The position numbers and the translations under genes are program-made. A DNA stretch of 64,000 bases, taken from NCBI GenBank assembly GCA_947184155.2, contig CAMXCT020002738.1, forward strand, positions 24,470 to 88,469, in the 5' to 3' direction. The notes under the pieces are model-generated. The model worked only from the letters and a program-made list of their open reading frames with translations, was not told where the DNA came from and searched no databases. Position 1 is the first letter of the stretch; the number at the start of each line of letters is the position of its first letter. Below, piece by piece: positions 28,585-40,000 of this stretch. The DNA comes from Cladocopium goreaui. Taxonomy: Eukaryota; Sar; Dinophyceae; Suessiales; Symbiodiniaceae.

Positions 28585-29812
28585 ATGACCTTAATTGATT
28601 CTGAAGCTGCATTCAAGCAACGTTGTGCAGAGTTGTCAACCGCCACATTGGATTTGCATACACTGCTGAAAGCTCAAAGTATTTCATGTTTCTCAGAGCT
28701 GGCCTTTGCGTGTGGAGCCCCCAACAAAGCTCCTACCGATGATGAGTTCAGAACCTTTTCAACACAGGTCTTGGGAGGTGGTTTCACAGCAGGGCAACAG
28801 AGCGTGCTGAGAAGAATCCACTTTGAAGCAGCAACATTTGTTGTCACAGTTGAAAACAGCAGTGACCAGTGATGCTTTAGATGGCTCAAAGAAGTTGCCG
28901 TTTGCAGAAAAGCAAGCTAGGTACGAGATGGTCAGAACCAAAATACCTGGATTCCTGGTTCAAGGTGAAACAGAACCATCCCATGCGCTGCTGGACAAGT
29001 GCCAGAACATTTACGACACCGGAGCAATCATTTGGGTTTCTCCATCAATGTGCACCAAGAGGGATGCAGAAGTACAAGCAATGCCAAAGGACTCACACCA
29101 GATCCTTCGCATTGAGTCACAGACGCTTAAGGTTGGAACGGATGGACCTAAGCTAGATGATGCAGACCATGGATCAGAGATTAAACTACAATGGTGTTTT
29201 CAGCGCAGTGGCGTGGCATTTGAGATGTGCAACATGGTGTCTTGGGATATATCCCAAAAATGGCTGGCCACGATGTTTGCAGCTTACTCAACAGACCCTC
29301 CGCCGGGGTTTGGAAAGATCAGCTTACAACAACTGGTGTCAGCAGACAAGGCAATGTGGACAATATTGGCTAGAGAGCTGTCGACTGTAAAGCCAGACAA
29401 TACGGGAAAGAGACCGCTGGATGAAGCCATTTTGAAACTGATGCATGACCCTCGCATCACAATGTACATGCTGTCCCTTCCCAACAAAGGGCCAGCTTCC
29501 TCAGTGCAGACGAGGCCAGCCAGTACTGCCGCCACAACACCTACCACTGTGCAGCCAAAGAAGAAGGCCAGACCCAGCAAGAAGAATAGGACAGCCCCTA
29601 CTCCTCCAGATGAGCTCAAAGGGTGCTATCAGCATACATCGGACAACAAGCCGATTTGTTGGTCGTATAATCTGAAGAATGGCTGCTCCCTTGAGGCATC
29701 TGGACAGCCTCCCAAATGCAGAAGAGGAGTTCACATTTGCGCCTTCTGTCGCAAGACATGTCATTCGTTTCAGCAGTGCAAAGCGGCTCCGGGGAAGTCT
29801 TCCCCCCACTGA
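28585..29812 (+). pseudogene. gag: Element D Gag, one frameshift
   Basis: ATG 28585 (MTLIDSEAAF) reads in frame to about 28847, where VVTVENSSDQ-stop replaces the VV-x-LKT-x-VT seen in element A. One base lost or gained restores the frame of 28823-29812. Downstream the protein keeps a basic linker (QPKKKARPSKKNR), a CCCH-like cluster (CWSYNLKNGC...CRRGVH) and the knuckle CAFCRKTCHSFQQC. About 409 aa before damage. An assembly error is possible and would make D fully intact. Confidence 0.85.
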
Positions 29813-29863
29813 CAAAAGGCGAATCAATCGGAGACAGTTTCACATCACAATTTGTTGCAAGAG

Positions 29864-32800
29864 ATGCCCAACACGCCTGAAGGCGCTCAGTTGGAAGATG
29901 GTGTCACCGACTCAAGCGATGCTGAACAACAGACGGCCGAAAAACGTTTCACTGAAGATCCAAGTGGTGCCACAACTCGAAAGGTTCTGTTTGAAAACAT
30001 CCTTTTCTTGGAGGTCTTCGCTGGAACTTCTTCATTAACAATCGAAGTGCGCAAAACAAACTTGCGTGGAGTGGCTGTCGACAAAGGTACGGAGAGAGCG
30101 AAAGGGCCTATCACAATTTTGGACCTCACCATGCCAGAAGACTTGCAGTTCCTGATGGATTTCATTCGGCAGGAGGCCCTTAACCTTTGCTTGGTTCATT
30201 TTGCACCACCCTGTGGGACCTGTTCAGCCGCCAGAAAAAGGAAGTTACCTTCAGAAGTGCAAGCGAAGTTGAAAGACTCCGGAATAACTCCGCCACAGCA
30301 GTTGCGTTCCGAACAATTTCCAATGGGGCTCCCAGGGATTGCAGGTCTTGATTTATATAAAGTGGAACAAGCCAATAAACTGTACTTTGCAACAAGGGAT
30401 TTAGCCCTACTGGCGATTTCACTGGGTATACGAGTTTCAATGGAAAACCCCACCAATAGCCTCTTTTGGAAAACGGATCCTATTCAAGAACTTTTGCAAG
30501 CTCATCCGGGACACTGCAATGTTTTTCACAACTGTATGATGGGCGGTGAGAGACAGAAACAGACAACTTGGTGGTGCAATGACCAATTTTTCTCTTCATT
30601 TAATTTACCTTGTTCAGGGGATCACCCTCACAAGCCATGGACACCGACTTTGACAGCTGATGGTGTCCATTATCCTACAAAGGATGAAGCGGAGTATCCA
30701 AAGCTCCTGTGTCAGAGAGTGGCAGCGCTTTTAATTGCTGATTTGCAGGCGCAAGGCATTGAACAACCGCAAACCTTAACACAGCAGATTGCACAACGAC
30801 GCACTACAGCAATCAACTCAGTAGCTATGGGCCTACTTCCCAGAGGTCAAAAGCTGAAGCCTTTGGTCAGCGAGTTTGGTCATTACGTGCAATTTGCTGT
30901 CAGGCCAGATATGGATGCAAGCTGCATTCTGCCACAACTCACAAAAGGAGCTAGGATAACCGACCGGAAACTTCGTACTGGGGGTGACAAGCGGGTTTCC
31001 GACTTAACTGGTGAATCTCTGAAGTACTTGGAAGGTTTTCATGTTAACAATGAGACAAAGGTTGAGCTTGTGACGTTTGGAATCCCAAGAGAACCTTGGG
31101 ATTTTGTGAAAAAGGCTGCGCAAGTTGGGCATCCGAGATTCTTGCCATACGCGGGTTCGGAACAGCTTGATGACTTGTTGCGGACGAACCTGAACCATCA
31201 TGCTTGCAGGTTGGATGATCTGAGACTAGCCTTTTTCAAGAAATGGGTGAAAAGAGCGAAAGAGTTAGAAAAGGATGAGCGAAATCTCAGACTGGATCTG
31301 GGAGAACATGTCAGACACGTTTTACAAGGGAAGCGTTTGTTGGTTTTCAAGGAGATGCTGGAGGACCTGCAGTTCCCAGACACAAACCTCGTCAGCGACA
31401 TAATTTCGGGCTTTCGATTGTCAGGTTGGATGAGAGATTCGCAGGTTTTTATGAGCTTGCCCCGTCCTCCAAAACTAACCTTGGAAGCCCTCCTTAAGTC
31501 CTCCCTTGGTTTGCAAAAAGCCGTGCTCAAGCGTGTCAGAGAACCAGAGGATGCTGAGTTACACCTTGCCGCGTGGGAAGAGACTCAAGCAGAATGTGAG
31601 CGAAAATGGATCTGGGAGGACACAACTGGTGACCTTCACAACAAAATCATTGCACATCGGTTTGGTCTGAGGCAGAATGAAAAGGTGAGAGTAATTGACA
31701 ACTTCAAGCAGTGCGGTTTGAACGATGCTTGCGGATTGCCTGAGAAATTCACTTTGCATGGGGTGGATTTTATTGCAGCTTCATTGATCAGAGCGCTGGT
31801 CTTGAATCAGAAGTCGAATCCGGTTGCTTTAAAAGGTAAGACATTCGACCTTAAAGCGGCATATAAACAGTATCCAATTCACCCTACAGATCGCCAGCAC
31901 CTCAGGATAGCGATCTGCGATCCTAACACTTGCCAGGCAAAGCTCTATGGCTTAAATAGCCTCCCCTTCGGGGCTACGGGTAGCGTTGCTGGTTTCCTCA
32001 GAGTCAGTTCGGCCCTCTTTTATGTCTTGAGCGTGGGCTTGAAGGTATGGTGCAGCGCTTTCTTTGACGACTTCCCAACGATGGCAGCTGATGCAGAAGC
32101 CGCTCAGACGGATAAGTGCGTTGGCTTCCTGTTCGACTTGCTTGGGATACAGTACGCAAAGGAGGGCAAGAAAAACCAACCATTCAGTACCGAGATGAGA
32201 GCACTGGGCCTCATCTTCGACCTGGCTGGGTTTGACGAAGGTGTTGTCTTTATAAAGCACACGCCTGAACGCAGGTCAGAATTGTTGGAGAGAATAACAG
32301 CAATCCTGAACTCCGACGAGCTTTCCCCGAAGGAGGCCGAGTCATTCAAGGGCAGAGTGCAGTGGTTTGAAAGTTTCTTGTTTGGCCGGACGGCAAACCT
32401 TGCCATTCACCGACTTGGAAAAAGAGCCTTGATTAAAGGTGGAAGGCAGGGACATAAACTTGATGCGGAACTACGAACCTCCTTGGAATTCCTCCGACAC
32501 AGGGTTGAACATGGAGCTCCTCTTCAACTTACTGCCACGACGGAGCAGGCTATTCTTATCTTCACCGATGGAGCCTTCGATGAGGAGACAGGCATCGGGT
32601 CAATTGGTGGAGTCCTCTTGGATCACACCGGCACAGCACTCAGCTACTTCAGTGAGCGGGTCCCTAACCTGCTGATGGAACTTTTCCTGAAAGAGGCGGA
32701 AAATCCAATTTACCTGGTAGAGCTGTTGGCGGTGCATGTTGCCGCCTTCCTTTGGGGTGGACAGACGTTTGGCAGGTACATAGTGATGTACATTGACAAC

Positions 32801-33064
32801 GAAGCCTCCCGAATGGCCTTGGTCAAAGCCTACTCCTCCACCCTTCTTGGAAACGTTGTGATCCAACTCTTCGTGCAAGAAGAAGACCAACATCAATGGA
32901 AGGTGTGGTTTGGAAGAGTTTGCAGCCACTCAAATATAGCTGATGGCCCTAGCCGCGGACATGTTGAAGACATGAAAGCTTGTGGGGCTAAGCACAGCCA
33001 GTGCGCATGGGACGTGGTCATATGCTCACTGGAAGCAGTCGAGCACAGGCTCAGATGGGGGTGA
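29864..33064 (+). CDS. pol: Element D methyltransferase-RT-RNase H polyprotein
   Basis: ATG 29864, 1066 aa, no stops. Residues about 48-62 FLEVFAGTSSLTIEV are motif I of C5-cytosine methyltransferases, about 110 HFAPPCGTCS is motif IV with the catalytic Cys, and MENPTNSLFW at about 192 is motif VI. No target-recognition domain is recognised. A linker leads to RT: TFDLKAAYKQ (about 661), LPFGATGSVAGFLR (about 700) and FFDDF (about 734). RNase H has FTDGAF (about 900), ELLAVH, YIDNEASR (about 976) and ADGPSRG. It would copy the element RNA. The methyltransferase may modify element or host DNA. The end overlaps repeat B1 by a few bases. Confidence 0.9.
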   Translation: MPNTPEGAQLEDGVTDSSDAEQQTAEKRFTEDPSGATTRKVLFENILFLEVFAGTSSLTIEVRKTNLRGVAVDKGTERAKGPITILDLTMPEDLQFLMDFIRQEALNLCLVHFAPPCGTCSAARKRKLPSEVQAKLKDSGITPPQQLRSEQFPMGLPGIAGLDLYKVEQANKLYFATRDLALLAISLGIRVSMENPTNSLFWKTDPIQELLQAHPGHCNVFHNCMMGGERQKQTTWWCNDQFFSSFNLPCSGDHPHKPWTPTLTADGVHYPTKDEAEYPKLLCQRVAALLIADLQAQGIEQPQTLTQQIAQRRTTAINSVAMGLLPRGQKLKPLVSEFGHYVQFAVRPDMDASCILPQLTKGARITDRKLRTGGDKRVSDLTGESLKYLEGFHVNNETKVELVTFGIPREPWDFVKKAAQVGHPRFLPYAGSEQLDDLLRTNLNHHACRLDDLRLAFFKKWVKRAKELEKDERNLRLDLGEHVRHVLQGKRLLVFKEMLEDLQFPDTNLVSDIISGFRLSGWMRDSQVFMSLPRPPKLTLEALLKSSLGLQKAVLKRVREPEDAELHLAAWEETQAECERKWIWEDTTGDLHNKIIAHRFGLRQNEKVRVIDNFKQCGLNDACGLPEKFTLHGVDFIAASLIRALVLNQKSNPVALKGKTFDLKAAYKQYPIHPTDRQHLRIAICDPNTCQAKLYGLNSLPFGATGSVAGFLRVSSALFYVLSVGLKVWCSAFFDDFPTMAADAEAAQTDKCVGFLFDLLGIQYAKEGKKNQPFSTEMRALGLIFDLAGFDEGVVFIKHTPERRSELLERITAILNSDELSPKEAESFKGRVQWFESFLFGRTANLAIHRLGKRALIKGGRQGHKLDAELRTSLEFLRHRVEHGAPLQLTATTEQAILIFTDGAFDEETGIGSIGGVLLDHTGTALSYFSERVPNLLMELFLKEAENPIYLVELLAVHVAAFLWGGQTFGRYIVMYIDNEASRMALVKAYSSTLLGNVVIQLFVQEEDQHQWKVWFGRVCSHSNIADGPSRGHVEDMKACGAKHSQCAWDVVICSLEAVEHRLRWG

Positions 33065-33427
33065 TGGCGGGTGCTCGATGTTGCACCCCATCTTTCCGGT
33101 TGGAGCTTGAATAGACCCCCTTGCAGAAAAAGAAAGAGCGGCCACCATTCACTGAGTTGCAGTTGATTCAGAATTTCACATGTCAGTTTTGCACTTGGAT
33201 TTTTGGAAACCTCACATGTCGGATTTTTTTGCACGTTGGTTTTCATTGGCGCGTTTCCCGAAGTTGCGTATGATGTACTATATATATGTATATATATATA
33301 TATGTAGATATGAAGGGTTGGTTTAATATTACTTTACGTGGAGTCAGATTATATGTCTTTTGACATTGCCAGCTTCTGGTTCTGCGTTCCCTGGTTCACA
33401 CTTGGGTGGTTTTGTAAAGGGAATAAG
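33061..33427 (+). repeat. Element D repeat B1
   Basis: 367 bp, copied at 34108-34473 with small indels in a T-run and a TA-run (about 33280-33305). It ends AAAGGGAATAAG. Confidence 0.92.
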
Positions 33428-33461
33428 TTAGCGCTCCTGCAAGGATGATAACATTATTCCC
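33419..33461. promoter_or_regulatory. Concentric palindrome at the B1/A2 junction of element D
   Basis: Outer arms GGGAATAA (33419-33426) and TTATTCCC (33454-33461). Inner hairpin TCCT-GCA-AGGA (33435-33445). Both are centred on 33440. Confidence 0.78.
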
Positions 33462-33725
33462 TGCAACAAAATCTTTTGCCTGTTTTGTGAGGCAAAAGAA
33501 ACCCAACAAGTGTGAACCAAAACTCAACTGTTTCAAATCGAAATTTGATTTCCCACAACTGCTGTTTTTCCAGAGTTGGTGGTTTCCGTTTTTCCTTTCT
33601 CAGGTTGTCAAGGTTTTGTTAAACTTGTTGAAACAAATCACTGAGAAATCTGAAACTCCGTTCTGAACTCCTCTGGGTAGGTCTAATATCTGTGTATATG
33701 TCAGTCCTGCGGTTCAAGCGTTCTA
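33428..33725 (+). repeat. Element D repeat A2
   Basis: 298-bp copy of A1. The spacer after it (33726-34107) starts with CCCTCCCACAACCACCC. Confidence 0.92.
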
Positions 33726-33767
33726 CCCTCCCACAACCACCCTCTTGAACTTCCATATCTACCTTAC

Positions 33768-34049
33768 ATGTTACGTGCCAGACGACACACCAGTGTTCTG
33801 AGATTGCAAATCTTGCTCAGTCAATTGCTTTTCTTTGCGAAAGTTCGAATGACAGTCTTACAGTTGCAGTGCCACGTTGAAGAAACGGTGGACCTTCTGC
33901 AAGACATGGGATTTGACGGGCATTTCATCGTGGTCTTTTTGGACCAGATTCATGCCGAACTTCAAAGATTTTTACAAATGTGCACTCGAGCCATTTGCGG
34001 GCTTGAACATCGTCTTTATGACATTTTCTTACGACGCCTTCACATTTGA
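33768..34049 (+). CDS. Small ORF in the element D spacer
   Basis: 93 aa with ATG (MLRARRHTSV...), lying between A2 and B2, a region normally non-coding. The sequence is amphipathic and hydrophobic (LRLQILLSQLLFFAKV) with the helical stretch ETVDLLQDMGFDGHFIVVFLDQ. It resembles no family I know. It may be chance: 282 bases open in one frame is not rare here. Confidence 0.25.
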   Translation: MLRARRHTSVLRLQILLSQLLFFAKVRMTVLQLQCHVEETVDLLQDMGFDGHFIVVFLDQIHAELQRFLQMCTRAICGLEHRLYDIFLRRLHI

Positions 34050-34107
34050 TTGCAACTGTTTCAGATACCAGACGGATTTCCGTCCGTGGCTGCCTAACCC
34101 TTAGCCT

Positions 34108-34473
34108 GTGATGGCGGGTGCTCGATGTTGCATCCCATCATTCCGGTTGGAGCTTGAATAGACCCCCTTGCAGAAAAAGAAAGAGCGGCCACCATTCACT
34201 GAGTTGCAGTTGATTCAGAATTTCACATGTCAGTTTTGCACTTGGATTTTTGGAAACCTCACATGTCGGATTTTTTGCACGTTGGTTTTCATTGGCGCGT
34301 TTCCCGAAGTTGCGTATGATGTACTATATATATGTATATATATTTATATGTAGATATGAAGGGTTGGTTTAATATTACTTTACGTGGAGTCAGATTATAT
34401 GTCTTTTGACATTGCCAGCTTCTGGTTCTGCGTTCCCTGGTTCACACTTGGGTGGTTTTGTAAAGGGAATAAG
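34108..34473 (+). repeat. Element D repeat B2 (3' end)
   Basis: 366-bp copy of B1. It ends AATAAG before the resumed YR frame of element C (AGCACTTTGCTT at 34474). Confidence 0.92.
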
Positions 34474-35160
34474 AGCACTTTGCTTGCATGGGGAGCACAG
34501 TTGATTGCAGAAGGGAAAGTCACCCCTGAAGAACGCATGCTTCAGGGGCATCATCGGCAGGGCACCAGCAAAAGCCTTCGCATTTACAGTAGAGATGACG
34601 TGCATGGTCAACTATCGTTTCAGCAGAAGGTCATCGATTTTGTCAGACGAGGTGGACGGTTCAGGACAGCTCAACACAGAGGGGCCCAACACCCAATGGA
34701 TGAACCTCCTATTCAAGCTGAGTTTTTTCGCAAAGAGTCATTGTACCCCAAATGGAAATGTTTCCAATTTACAGCCACCTCAGTCGAGACCTCAGCAGTC
34801 GAAGAGTTGCCATGTGACACCACGGAATGGATTGATTCAGAATCGAGTGATTCCAGTTCATCCTCATCAGAGGATTCCGATGCAGCTGAGCCAAAGCCCA
34901 ATGTAAGCAAGAAGCCTAAAACCACAGCTCATGTCGAAGCTGCGGATGAAATCCTGGTAGGTTTTGTAACCAATGTGCAACACGCCATGTTGCCCACAAT
35001 GGAAGACTGGAAGCCCTATCATGAGGGCAAACATTACCAAGCAGCCTGTGGCGCTAGATTGGATTCCGACAGAGTCCAATTCTCCCAAGACTTAGAGCCA
35101 GGTCGATCGCTATGTCAGCGACCAGCATGCATGAAAGCTTGGAAAAGCAGCCTTCTGTAG
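34474..35160 (+). CDS. Element C tyrosine recombinase, C-terminal piece
   Basis: 228 codons plus stop continuing the frame of 24289-25551. It begins with the residues after HSMK (STLLAWGAQL) and holds H in LQGHHRQG and the catalytic Tyr in RIYSRDD (about 34585). A serine/acidic linker (SSDSSSSSSEDSD) precedes a Cys-containing tail (ACGARL ... LCQRPAC) like those of elements A and D. Confidence 0.87.
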   Translation, partial: STLLAWGAQLIAEGKVTPEERMLQGHHRQGTSKSLRIYSRDDVHGQLSFQQKVIDFVRRGGRFRTAQHRGAQHPMDEPPIQAEFFRKESLYPKWKCFQFTATSVETSAVEELPCDTTEWIDSESSDSSSSSSEDSDAAEPKPNVSKKPKTTAHVEAADEILVGFVTNVQHAMLPTMEDWKPYHEGKHYQAACGARLDSDRVQFSQDLEPGRSLCQRPACMKAWKSSLL

Positions 35161-35750
35161 ATCAGAATATCGGGCCGCTTGCCCAAAAAATCCTACCATC
35201 GGATGATGGCGCGTGGAGACCAAAAAATTCATGCGTGGGGGCCGGATGGCCACTTCAGCGGTCACCAGACATTTCCGCATGATCTAGAGCCTCATGTGCA
35301 GTTTGCGATTGATTTTTTTTTACATGTTTGGCAAGTTTATGTTTTTGAAGTGCTGCATCTTCCAGTCAGTGCATCCCATGCCGCTTTTTCATCACATGTC
35401 ATATCATGTCTTCATTGCCGACAATTCAAATCCATCCCATTGGAATCCAGCGACCACGGCCAGGGCCCTTGTTTTCAAATTGAGGATGCAGGGGCGCCCA
35501 CAGCGTATGGTCCATAGCTGATGGCTCAGCTCAACAGACAACAGTCATGTCATCCCATCAAATCAAGTTCATGCGACATTCCTGCACCATAGTAACCAAA
35601 TCTGTTCTTGCAAACAGGGGGAAGTGGCTTTTCTCTTCAACCAACTTTCACTCTTGGGCCCCATAACATTGTTTTAGGCTTCACCCCCTGAACATGTGTT
35701 TATTTTGAAGTTTGCTTTCACCTGCCATTGTGGCATTCCGTGCCCCATTC
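35161..35750. other. YR-gag intergenic region of element C
   Basis: 590 bp without a convincing gene. A 112-codon frame at 35179-35517 is present, but its composition gives no support. Confidence 0.35.
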
Positions 35751-36950
35751 ATGGATGACTCACTGGATACGATTCTAGGAAATGCAGGCGTCGACCCAGC
35801 CCTGGCTTCAAATCTGGTTTCAGATGGATGGACAGTGACGGCCTTTCGAGAAATCGCAGCTTCGCCCTCAGACTTTACGGATCAAGTATTCGCAGAACTA
35901 TGCCATGATGTTAGTTTGTCCCTGCTTCAGAAGTCTTGCATCAAGGGAGCCTGGCGCAGCCTCCAGGCACCTCCAAACCCGGAAAGCCATGCACCAGCAG
36001 GCACATCATCCGCTGCAGGGACACCCTTGGCGACAGACAATACATGGTCGGAATCATTCCCACCGAAGTTGACCAGTTCAACAGTATCCCAATTGAAGAT
36101 GAAATTCTGTACCAATTTTCCGTCAGAGGTTGTCACTCCGGAGACACAGCCAAGTGCCCGGTTACTGGCGCTCGCGTTCCAATTGCACCAAAAGAAAGAA
36201 TACAAGTGGCTGCCCTGGAAATACCGAATGTCAGTAGCTCGATCCGAAGAGATGTCCTTGGGTCGAGCTTCCAAAGCCCCGAGACTTGAGAATGTTCAAT
36301 TGCATCAATTGCTCATCGATGAGATCCCCTCCCTGGAGATCACCAACCAAAACCTGGGCTTGAATGCAGTGAACCGCATGTTTGATTTGCACAACTATGC
36401 GTGGGCTATGGTTCAAGCATGCCACTTACATAGGCTACGCTCTTACAGCTTGAAGTTCATGTCTTTTCTGTCAGTGCGATTGGATGCAGAGAGCGGCTTG
36501 AGAGCGCCGTCCATTCTCGAAGCCCAACATGCAGATAAGCACATTTGGCACCAGATTGCGGAACTATGTGAGTCACCGGAATGGACATTGGATGATGCAT
36601 TGCTTGAGTTTACTCAAAATCGGGGGGATTTGGCTGCTTTGCTCCAGCCAAGGCCCAAATTGACCAAGCCAGCACCTCCTCCAAGCAATACACCATTCAA
36701 AGGTGGCAAAGCTGCCAAATCATCAGGCAAGGGGGGCAAACCCTCAAAAGGCACTGGCAAATCGCCGGTTCGTTGGGTTTCAGAGCTATGGAAGGGGTCC
36801 CAAAAGAAGACCCTGTGTATGCGATATCAAACAGGAAAATGCTCCAACAAAGATTGCCGGTATGAACATGCATGTGGTTACCCTCGAGCAGACGGTACGG
36901 CATGCGGGGCAGCGCATCCTGCAATAGAGCACGACAAGACTCCGCACTGA
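35751..36950 (+). CDS. gag: Element C Gag
   Basis: ATG 35751 (MDDSLDTILGNAG; the frame is open from 35712), 399 aa. The N-terminal part is helical, with a capsid-like region around 36280-36480. A Lys/Gly-rich linker (GGKAAKSSGKGGKPSKGTGK) leads to a CCCH zinc finger, CMRYQTGKCSNKDCRYEH, close to the canonical spacing, and a further Cys/His group at the end. It shares the CCCH idea with Gags of A and D but little sequence. Intact. Confidence 0.82.
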   Translation: MDDSLDTILGNAGVDPALASNLVSDGWTVTAFREIAASPSDFTDQVFAELCHDVSLSLLQKSCIKGAWRSLQAPPNPESHAPAGTSSAAGTPLATDNTWSESFPPKLTSSTVSQLKMKFCTNFPSEVVTPETQPSARLLALAFQLHQKKEYKWLPWKYRMSVARSEEMSLGRASKAPRLENVQLHQLLIDEIPSLEITNQNLGLNAVNRMFDLHNYAWAMVQACHLHRLRSYSLKFMSFLSVRLDAESGLRAPSILEAQHADKHIWHQIAELCESPEWTLDDALLEFTQNRGDLAALLQPRPKLTKPAPPPSNTPFKGGKAAKSSGKGGKPSKGTGKSPVRWVSELWKGSQKKTLCMRYQTGKCSNKDCRYEHACGYPRADGTACGAAHPAIEHDKTPH

Positions 36951-37085
36951 CTTACGCAGCAGAGTCCATCAGTATCACCTCTCAATGTGACGACCGCTCA
37001 GTTTAAGCTTAGCGATGATCCTCCTCTTGAACACCAACCGGAGGACAAGTCCTTGGAGTTTTCACCCACGCATTTTGCGTCAGAC

Positions 37086-40000
37086 ATGCAGGCAAACTCC
37101 GCCTCACCAGGTGCCACACCTCAACAGGATGCCATGGTCGAGGAGATCACAAGCATGGACACTGGAGGCATAACCATGGACCCTCAACACACACAGATTT
37201 CAACGACCACCATACCATCAGCTTTGTACAATGTGAGTCAAGATCTTCTCACTCCATGGAGTTGCACGGGTACAAAAATTTTTCTGGATATTTGCAGCGG
37301 AGCAGACTGCCCCCTTTCTACAGCAGTCAGGGCGATGGGGCTTCCAGCTCTCTCCATTGACATTTTACCGGATAGCCGCATGGATCTGTTACATGATCAA
37401 TTCTACGAACAACTACTGAGGTTAAGCGGCTCCGGAGTTATTGGATATGCAGCTGCATCGCCCTCTTGCACAGAGTACAGTTTACTCAAACTTCGGCCAG
37501 GTGGACCGAGAGCAATCAGGACACCAGATATGATGCAAGGCATTCCTGATTTATCTCCTGCAGAACAACAGCGCCTTCAAGACAGCGCTACACTGTTAGA
37601 TCGATCAGTTAATTCGGTCCAATGCACCTACGTAGCTGGGGGTCATGGCCATGTCGAACAACCCTCAGGCGCCATGAGTTGGAGGGAACCATCCACGCAA
37701 AATTGGATTCAACTGGCCAACTGCTGCCTAATTCTTTTAGCAGCCTGTGCTTTTGACTGGGACATCAGGAAGACATGGTTATTTGCATCATCCTTTGCGC
37801 CGCTATCAGCAATTGCAGCAGTTTGTACCCATGTACAAGGTACCCACAAATCCATTGCAGGTACAAAGGACGAACATGGTATCTATTTGAGCAGGCGTTC
37901 AGCAGCATACCCAACGAAGTTAGCAACAGCTTTTGCACAAAAAATTTCAGTTTTACTTTCCCCACTCAAAGATGATATCTCGTGGGATTCAGCGTTTTCA
38001 CTTTTTCCCCACAAAGATTGGTTCCAAGATCCCAAAAGTTTTGTGGATGGAGGGGGTTTGCAATCATCCCCCGACTGGTCCAGACCCCCAGCAGACAAAG
38101 AGAACATCTTTCGATCAGTTCGAGATTTTTGGATTCCCAAAATATTACAACATGATTTACACAAGTTTATTGTGGGGCATTTCCAGCGGCAACAAGTGGA
38201 TCCACCCTTCTCCGAAGACCTGGTGCAACAATTCCGTGCATCCCTGGACAAGTTGCTGCCCCTCGACAAACCGCTCGATTGGCAAGTGCGTGCAGATCAA
38301 CCGCTTTGTTTGCATGCCCTTCAAGCCATTAGCCATCACATGAATGATCCGGACCGAAATCTTTTTCCGGCGCTTATAGAAGGAGTCTCCACTGGATTCC
38401 AAGACAACATTGCTCCTTCAAATGTATTTGCAGCCAAACCACCCACTGAGGACCCAGCACGACCAGAATTGTCCGTCCACTGGACAAACTGGCAGACAGC
38501 TGAATCCCAACCAGAACTCACCGATGAGCTGGTCCAAGAGGAAATTGACAAAGGATGGCTGATTTGTTTCCCTGGAAGCCTTGAGGATGCCAAACGCGAA
38601 TATCCCCTTGGCGTTGCAGTGGGGAAACTTTCAATTGCCACATCGGACACCCGTCCACCAAGATTAGTCGTTGACTTTACAGTTTCAGGCACCAACCACA
38701 ATTGCGACATACCTGAGCATCAACAACTGCCATCTGCAAAGGACGTAGTACGTTCATTCCCTCTTCGTGGTCATAATGAGGAACTGGGAGCCATGGGACT
38801 TGACGTACGCGCAGCTCATAAACTTTGTGTACTTCATCACAGGCATCGAGGCCTAGTAGGCTTTTCGTTCAAAGGGCGGTTGTATTTCTACAAAGTATGT
38901 CCCTTCGGAGCCAGGTTCAGCGCGTGGTGGTGGGCCAGACTTGGCTCCTTTTTTACAAGGCTCCTCCATCAGTTTATTTACACAGCACATGCTTTGTTCC
39001 TATTCGTTGATGACTACTTACTGGTTCAACGCTTAGACATTTTACCAATCACAGCAGCACTGGTAGCTTTATTGGTTCAGGCATTCAGATTACCCATCAG
39101 CTGGCGCAAAGCAGAGCTACATAAGGAAGTAAACTGGATCGGATGGACATTTAATTTTTCCATCGGTCAGGTCAAATTGCAACAGAGCAAGCGGGAAAAA
39201 CTCGAAAGATTGATCCGGGAGCTTTTGATCCATCCGAAAACCTCCAAAAAGACCATTGAAAAATTCATTGGACTGGCACTTTGGATCACTCAGCTTTTTC
39301 CCCTAATGAGAGCTTTCTTGCACCACTTATATACAGACCTATATAAGGCACCTGGCACATCATATTCAATTGACCCTGGTTTTTGGCTTACCACATTGTC
39401 ATGCCTGAGCCCAGACCTCCAATTCACCTCTCGGCCCATTGGCACAGCCATACCTGAAGGCGGGAAATTACTGTCAGTCCGTCACCAACCGGTGGCTACC
39501 TTGGAAGATGTCCGTAACTGCCGATTGTCAGAAAAACGGATTTGGGTTCGCATCATGGACCCTTTGTCAAACAAAAGATCAATCAGCAAAGACTCTCAAA
39601 GAATATTGAACATGTTCTCAACCTGGCTTCAATATTCAAATCCGATAATTTCTATGAACCCTAAATTACCTTGGGCTGGCGAAGCAGCTGCAGATGCTTG
39701 TGCAGATAAAGACCATTGTCAGATCGGAGGGTTCCTCAGATTTGCCAATGGTGACTTACGCTGGTTCAGCGAAAAATGGATAGCATCCGATTTTCACCAA
39801 CTAGAAATTCCAGTATCATCAGACATGCAGAAAGATATCAGCAGCTATGAGACATTAGCCCAAATTTGTCTATTGTATTCCCTATGCAGCTTACTGCCAT
39901 CCCAGCGATTTGCACTCACATTAAAAAGCGTAAGTGATAACACAGCAGCAGAATCCACCTCAAACTCGCTCTTCACCACCAAAGCTCCATTATGTTTCTT

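Larger units (their letters stand above)
25552..34473 (+). mobile_element. Element D: near-intact YR retroelement inside element C
   Basis: A1 25552-25849, A2 33428-33725 (298 bp, two differences noted), B1 33061-33427, B2 34108-34473, ends GGGAATAAG. It carries YR, Gag and a methyltransferase/RT/RNase H polyprotein, each similar to element A, with the same 3' end and junction palindrome. It inserted after AAG in the YR frame of element C with no duplication beyond one shared G. At 8.9 kb it is the best candidate in the window for an autonomous element. The only damage seen is one frameshift in gag near 28847. Confidence 0.93.

Noticed and set aside
35179..35517. 112-codon ORF between YR and gag of element C
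   Set aside because: No similarity to the other elements in this position and composition like non-coding DNA.
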